A stretch of 64,000 bases of DNA from Argopecten irradians (Eukaryota > Mollusca > Bivalvia > Pectinida > Pectinidae), in the NCBI RefSeq assembly GCF_041381155.1, contig NC_091135.1:6625620-6689619 (forward strand), in the 5' to 3' direction. Positions 61,627 through 64,000 of this stretch are shown one piece after another. A program made the position numbers and the translations under genes. Numbering within the stretch: position 1 is the first letter of the stretch; every line of letters begins with the position of its first letter. Under the pieces are notes generated by a model, which saw nothing but the letters and a program-made list of their open reading frames with translations, was not told the DNA's origin and searched no databases.

Positions 61627-61700
61627 GTGGTGTCGTGGTAAGTCCTGAGCTTTCTATGCTGACGGCCCTGGTTCAACCCTTATTGGAGGCAGATTGTTTT
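61627..61700 (+). ncRNA. tRNA-derived SINE head or tRNA pseudogene
   Basis: Pol III promoter-like boxes: A-box-like GTGGTGTCGTGGTAAG at ~61627 and a good B box GGTTCAACCCT at 61670-61680, ~30 bp apart. A T run of about 15 begins ~61697 and would end Pol III transcription. It does not fold into a convincing functional tRNA, so a SINE head or tRNA relic is preferred. Confidence 0.45.
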
Positions 61701-64000
61701 TTTTTTTTTTTATTTCATATTTTTATTTGTTGTTAATTCACCATGCTTGAAAATATTCTTTTATTTTGTCTTTATATTTATTTTTGTTTTATTTTATTTT
61801 TATTTTCCAAAAGTTTATTCCAAACATAGACATGTACTGTACTATAGCATATACACTAAATTACGAACATCCCACTATTACGGCCACTTATTTTCATTTC
61901 CGATTTTTTTCTCTTCAGAAATACAATCACACCGCTATTCCGTTTTACGACCGATTTTCATAGTCCCAACGACCACTAAATTAACACTAATTGACCCTTT
62001 GATTATGACCACAGGCACATGTGACTTCACACCTCGCTGTGCCTCACCTTCCCGCACGCAGCAACCCGTGAACAACTACCCGCAGGTACATCAGTCAGTC
62101 TTTTGTTTCCGTCGACCTAATTATCAGATTATCTACCTGTGCTAGGAGAGTGTTAATCGCCATCATTTGCATACTTGTGACTGGCAGTTGACGTGATCGA
62201 AACCACAAGTAATGCAACGTTCTTTCGATAGCCCTGGTGGCGAAATCGAACGATTTAGGCAGTTCTTTCTATACGTGTAACGCCAATGGAATTAAAATTC
62301 TTTAATGTATGAGATATATTGATCTTATTTCAGATATTTATGAAGTACCGTACGTCAATCATCTCATTTCAATAGATGTGTCATCTATTTTGTTGCGGTA
62401 AACAATCGGTGTTTTGCATTAGTTAAAAGTACGCTTGACTATTGCACAGTAGTCTTTCAAACACTTTACCGATTGTGATCGTAAGTTATTATTTGACCAA
62501 TCATTGCACATGGCGGGATAATTAAAATCGATTTACGTAAATATTAATAATAATTTACACAGATCAATACCAATTTTAAAACACATAGATTCTCATTTAC
62601 CTCAGGTGATACTATGTGATAATTAAACCAGAGACATAGATAATTTAATAACTATCTAAATCTCTGATTAAACTAACGATATGTATTTGAATTATAATTA
62701 AAACATAATAGAAAGTAATGTCTAGAAAAAGTATTTTCATTTAGATTGTCAACAATTACTTCAGTGAAATTCAGTTTAAGATTTAAGTAAGCACACACCA
62801 TTAACTTTATTTAATTTAAAAAATATGTCTATGCTCTAGAAATAAATGGTATAGTCATTATATGTCCCTAATTTATCAAACTTTAAAAAAATATTTGTAA
62901 ATTATTGGTTTTGATTAGATACGCATGCATTAAAATATGATATGATTAAGATTCTAATGGCCGACAAAACTAATTGATCAAATATAGTAATTTGCAAATT
63001 TATCTTAACCAAAATATATCAAACTGGTTTTTTCCCCACACGTACATGTACATACTCAGCATGCTATGTTATGTTTCTTATGTTTTTTTTTTATATAAAT
63101 GTAATGTATATGTCATGTCAAGTTTATGTTGATGTCCCATGTATTTGTAAATGTGTTAAATGCAAAAAATTGAACAAAAAAAATTAAAAAAAAAATATAT
63201 ATATATAATATACATTTATATATACATGTATATTGCATTTTCATAAAATTTCAATTTTGAAACAAAAATACAGTACATATATTATGTACCGGTAAGCTAG
63301 GATACAGAGTTTCTGTTCTTGATCGTCATGATCATAGAAGAAACCTGGTCCACCTCAGAATTAAGACCACCTCGCTATTAAGACCACTTTTACTCAGACC
63401 ACTGGGTGGTTTTAATAGAGGGGTTTTAATGTAAATACTGTTAAACATATTCTCAACACATGTTATATAATGTTTCTGACGTCCCTTGCTCATACACATT
63501 TTCATTTACAGCGGGTTCGGAGCGGTAGGGAGCTGGGTTTTCGAGAAAAATATTTCGAAGATTAAAGGATAGATAACCACCCCATATATACATCTCTTCG
63601 TATCTGTAGCAGTGTGCAGCCAAGCGTGAAGGTGTGATACATTGATCATGACCACATCAAAACAATAAGCAGTGATCTAGAGTTGGCTGTTCTATTGTTT
63701 AGAGGATTAAAGCTGACAATGCAAATTAAAAACATGCAGTTGAAATTAAAAAAAAAATATTAACGAAATATTTTTTTTTACAAAAATTGTTTCTGAGACA
63801 TCCCCTAGTTATGACAGTGTGGTATCTAAGGAAGTGGCAGCCATTTTTCTTTTGCTCTGCTTAGTAACCTTCACTGGCCAAACCCCCTATATAAAGCACG
63901 GGACACTTGACACACGTGTATCATTCTAAACATATCTTGTCTCAGATACACATGCCCCGATATAGCAAATAACAATGTCAAATTGAAAAATAAACACTGC
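61701..64000. other. intergenic DNA to the right edge
   Basis: No supported gene. A block at ~63340-63435 has repeated ATTAAGACCAC motifs facing GTGGTTTTAATAGAGGGG, resembling a known invertebrate repeat; 61880-61990 holds similar but weaker phrases. AT-rich elsewhere. Confidence 0.4.
63888..63896 (+). promoter_or_regulatory. candidate TATA box near the right edge
   Basis: TATATAAAG, followed ~30 bases on by a pyrimidine-TCA initiator-like TATCATTC, with an ACACGTGT E-box between. It may be the promoter of a gene beyond 64000; no coding sequence is visible to confirm it. Confidence 0.3.

Overview
The window looks like an AT-rich nuclear contig from a bivalve mollusc; a scallop is possible, but the species cannot be fixed from sequence alone. 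Evidence: spliced genes with GT-AG introns, families expanded in bivalves (C1q-domain protein, intronless TRIM, NHL propeller protein, a chitin-binding/lectin/laminin-G shell-matrix-like protein), and a dense load of short non-autonomous repeats of the kind common in bivalve genomes. No bacterial operon, CRISPR array or plasmid feature is present.

Layout. 0-2.8 kb: last exon and 3'UTR of a UMAD1-like ESCRT-associated gene. 3.5-6.7 kb: repeat thicket with nested insertions. 8.2-10.5 kb: intronless RING/B-box/coiled-coil/NHL-like TRIM protein. 10.5-20.5 kb: gene-poor, with MITEs and a relic of a lectin exon at 18.56 kb. 21.6-28.0 kb: ten-exon secreted protein with two chitin-binding domains, a SUEL/rhamnose-binding lectin domain and a laminin-G-like end; all intron phases close to a 534-residue protein. 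28-35 kb: foldback elements and a duplicated ~1.1-kb segment. 38.1-39.9 kb: decayed gene for an unrecognised membrane protein. 40-44 kb: palindromic elements rich in TGACGTCA, and a TTAA-type MITE. 44.3-45.6 kb (minus): two-exon C1q-domain protein. 46.4-47.2 kb (minus): NHL propeller protein. 51.0-52.0 kb: probably N-myristoylated coiled-coil protein. 53.4-54.8 kb: element built around a ~145-bp tandem array. 56.4-59.3 kb: large inverted repeat with ~500-bp arms. 60.2-60.6 kb (minus): last two exons of an unrecognised coiled-coil protein. 61.6 kb: tRNA-derived sequence. The rest is AT-rich intergenic DNA.

The genes are independent host loci. Several fit innate recognition (C1q, lectin, TRIM) or extracellular matrix and shell formation. 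The most unusual non-genic signal is a set of loci where a long palindrome, different in sequence at each locus, lies beside a cluster of TGACGTCA-like octamers (20.5, 28.4, 40.0, 42.2-42.7 and 58.2-58.5 kb). The last lies inside the 3-kb inverted repeat.
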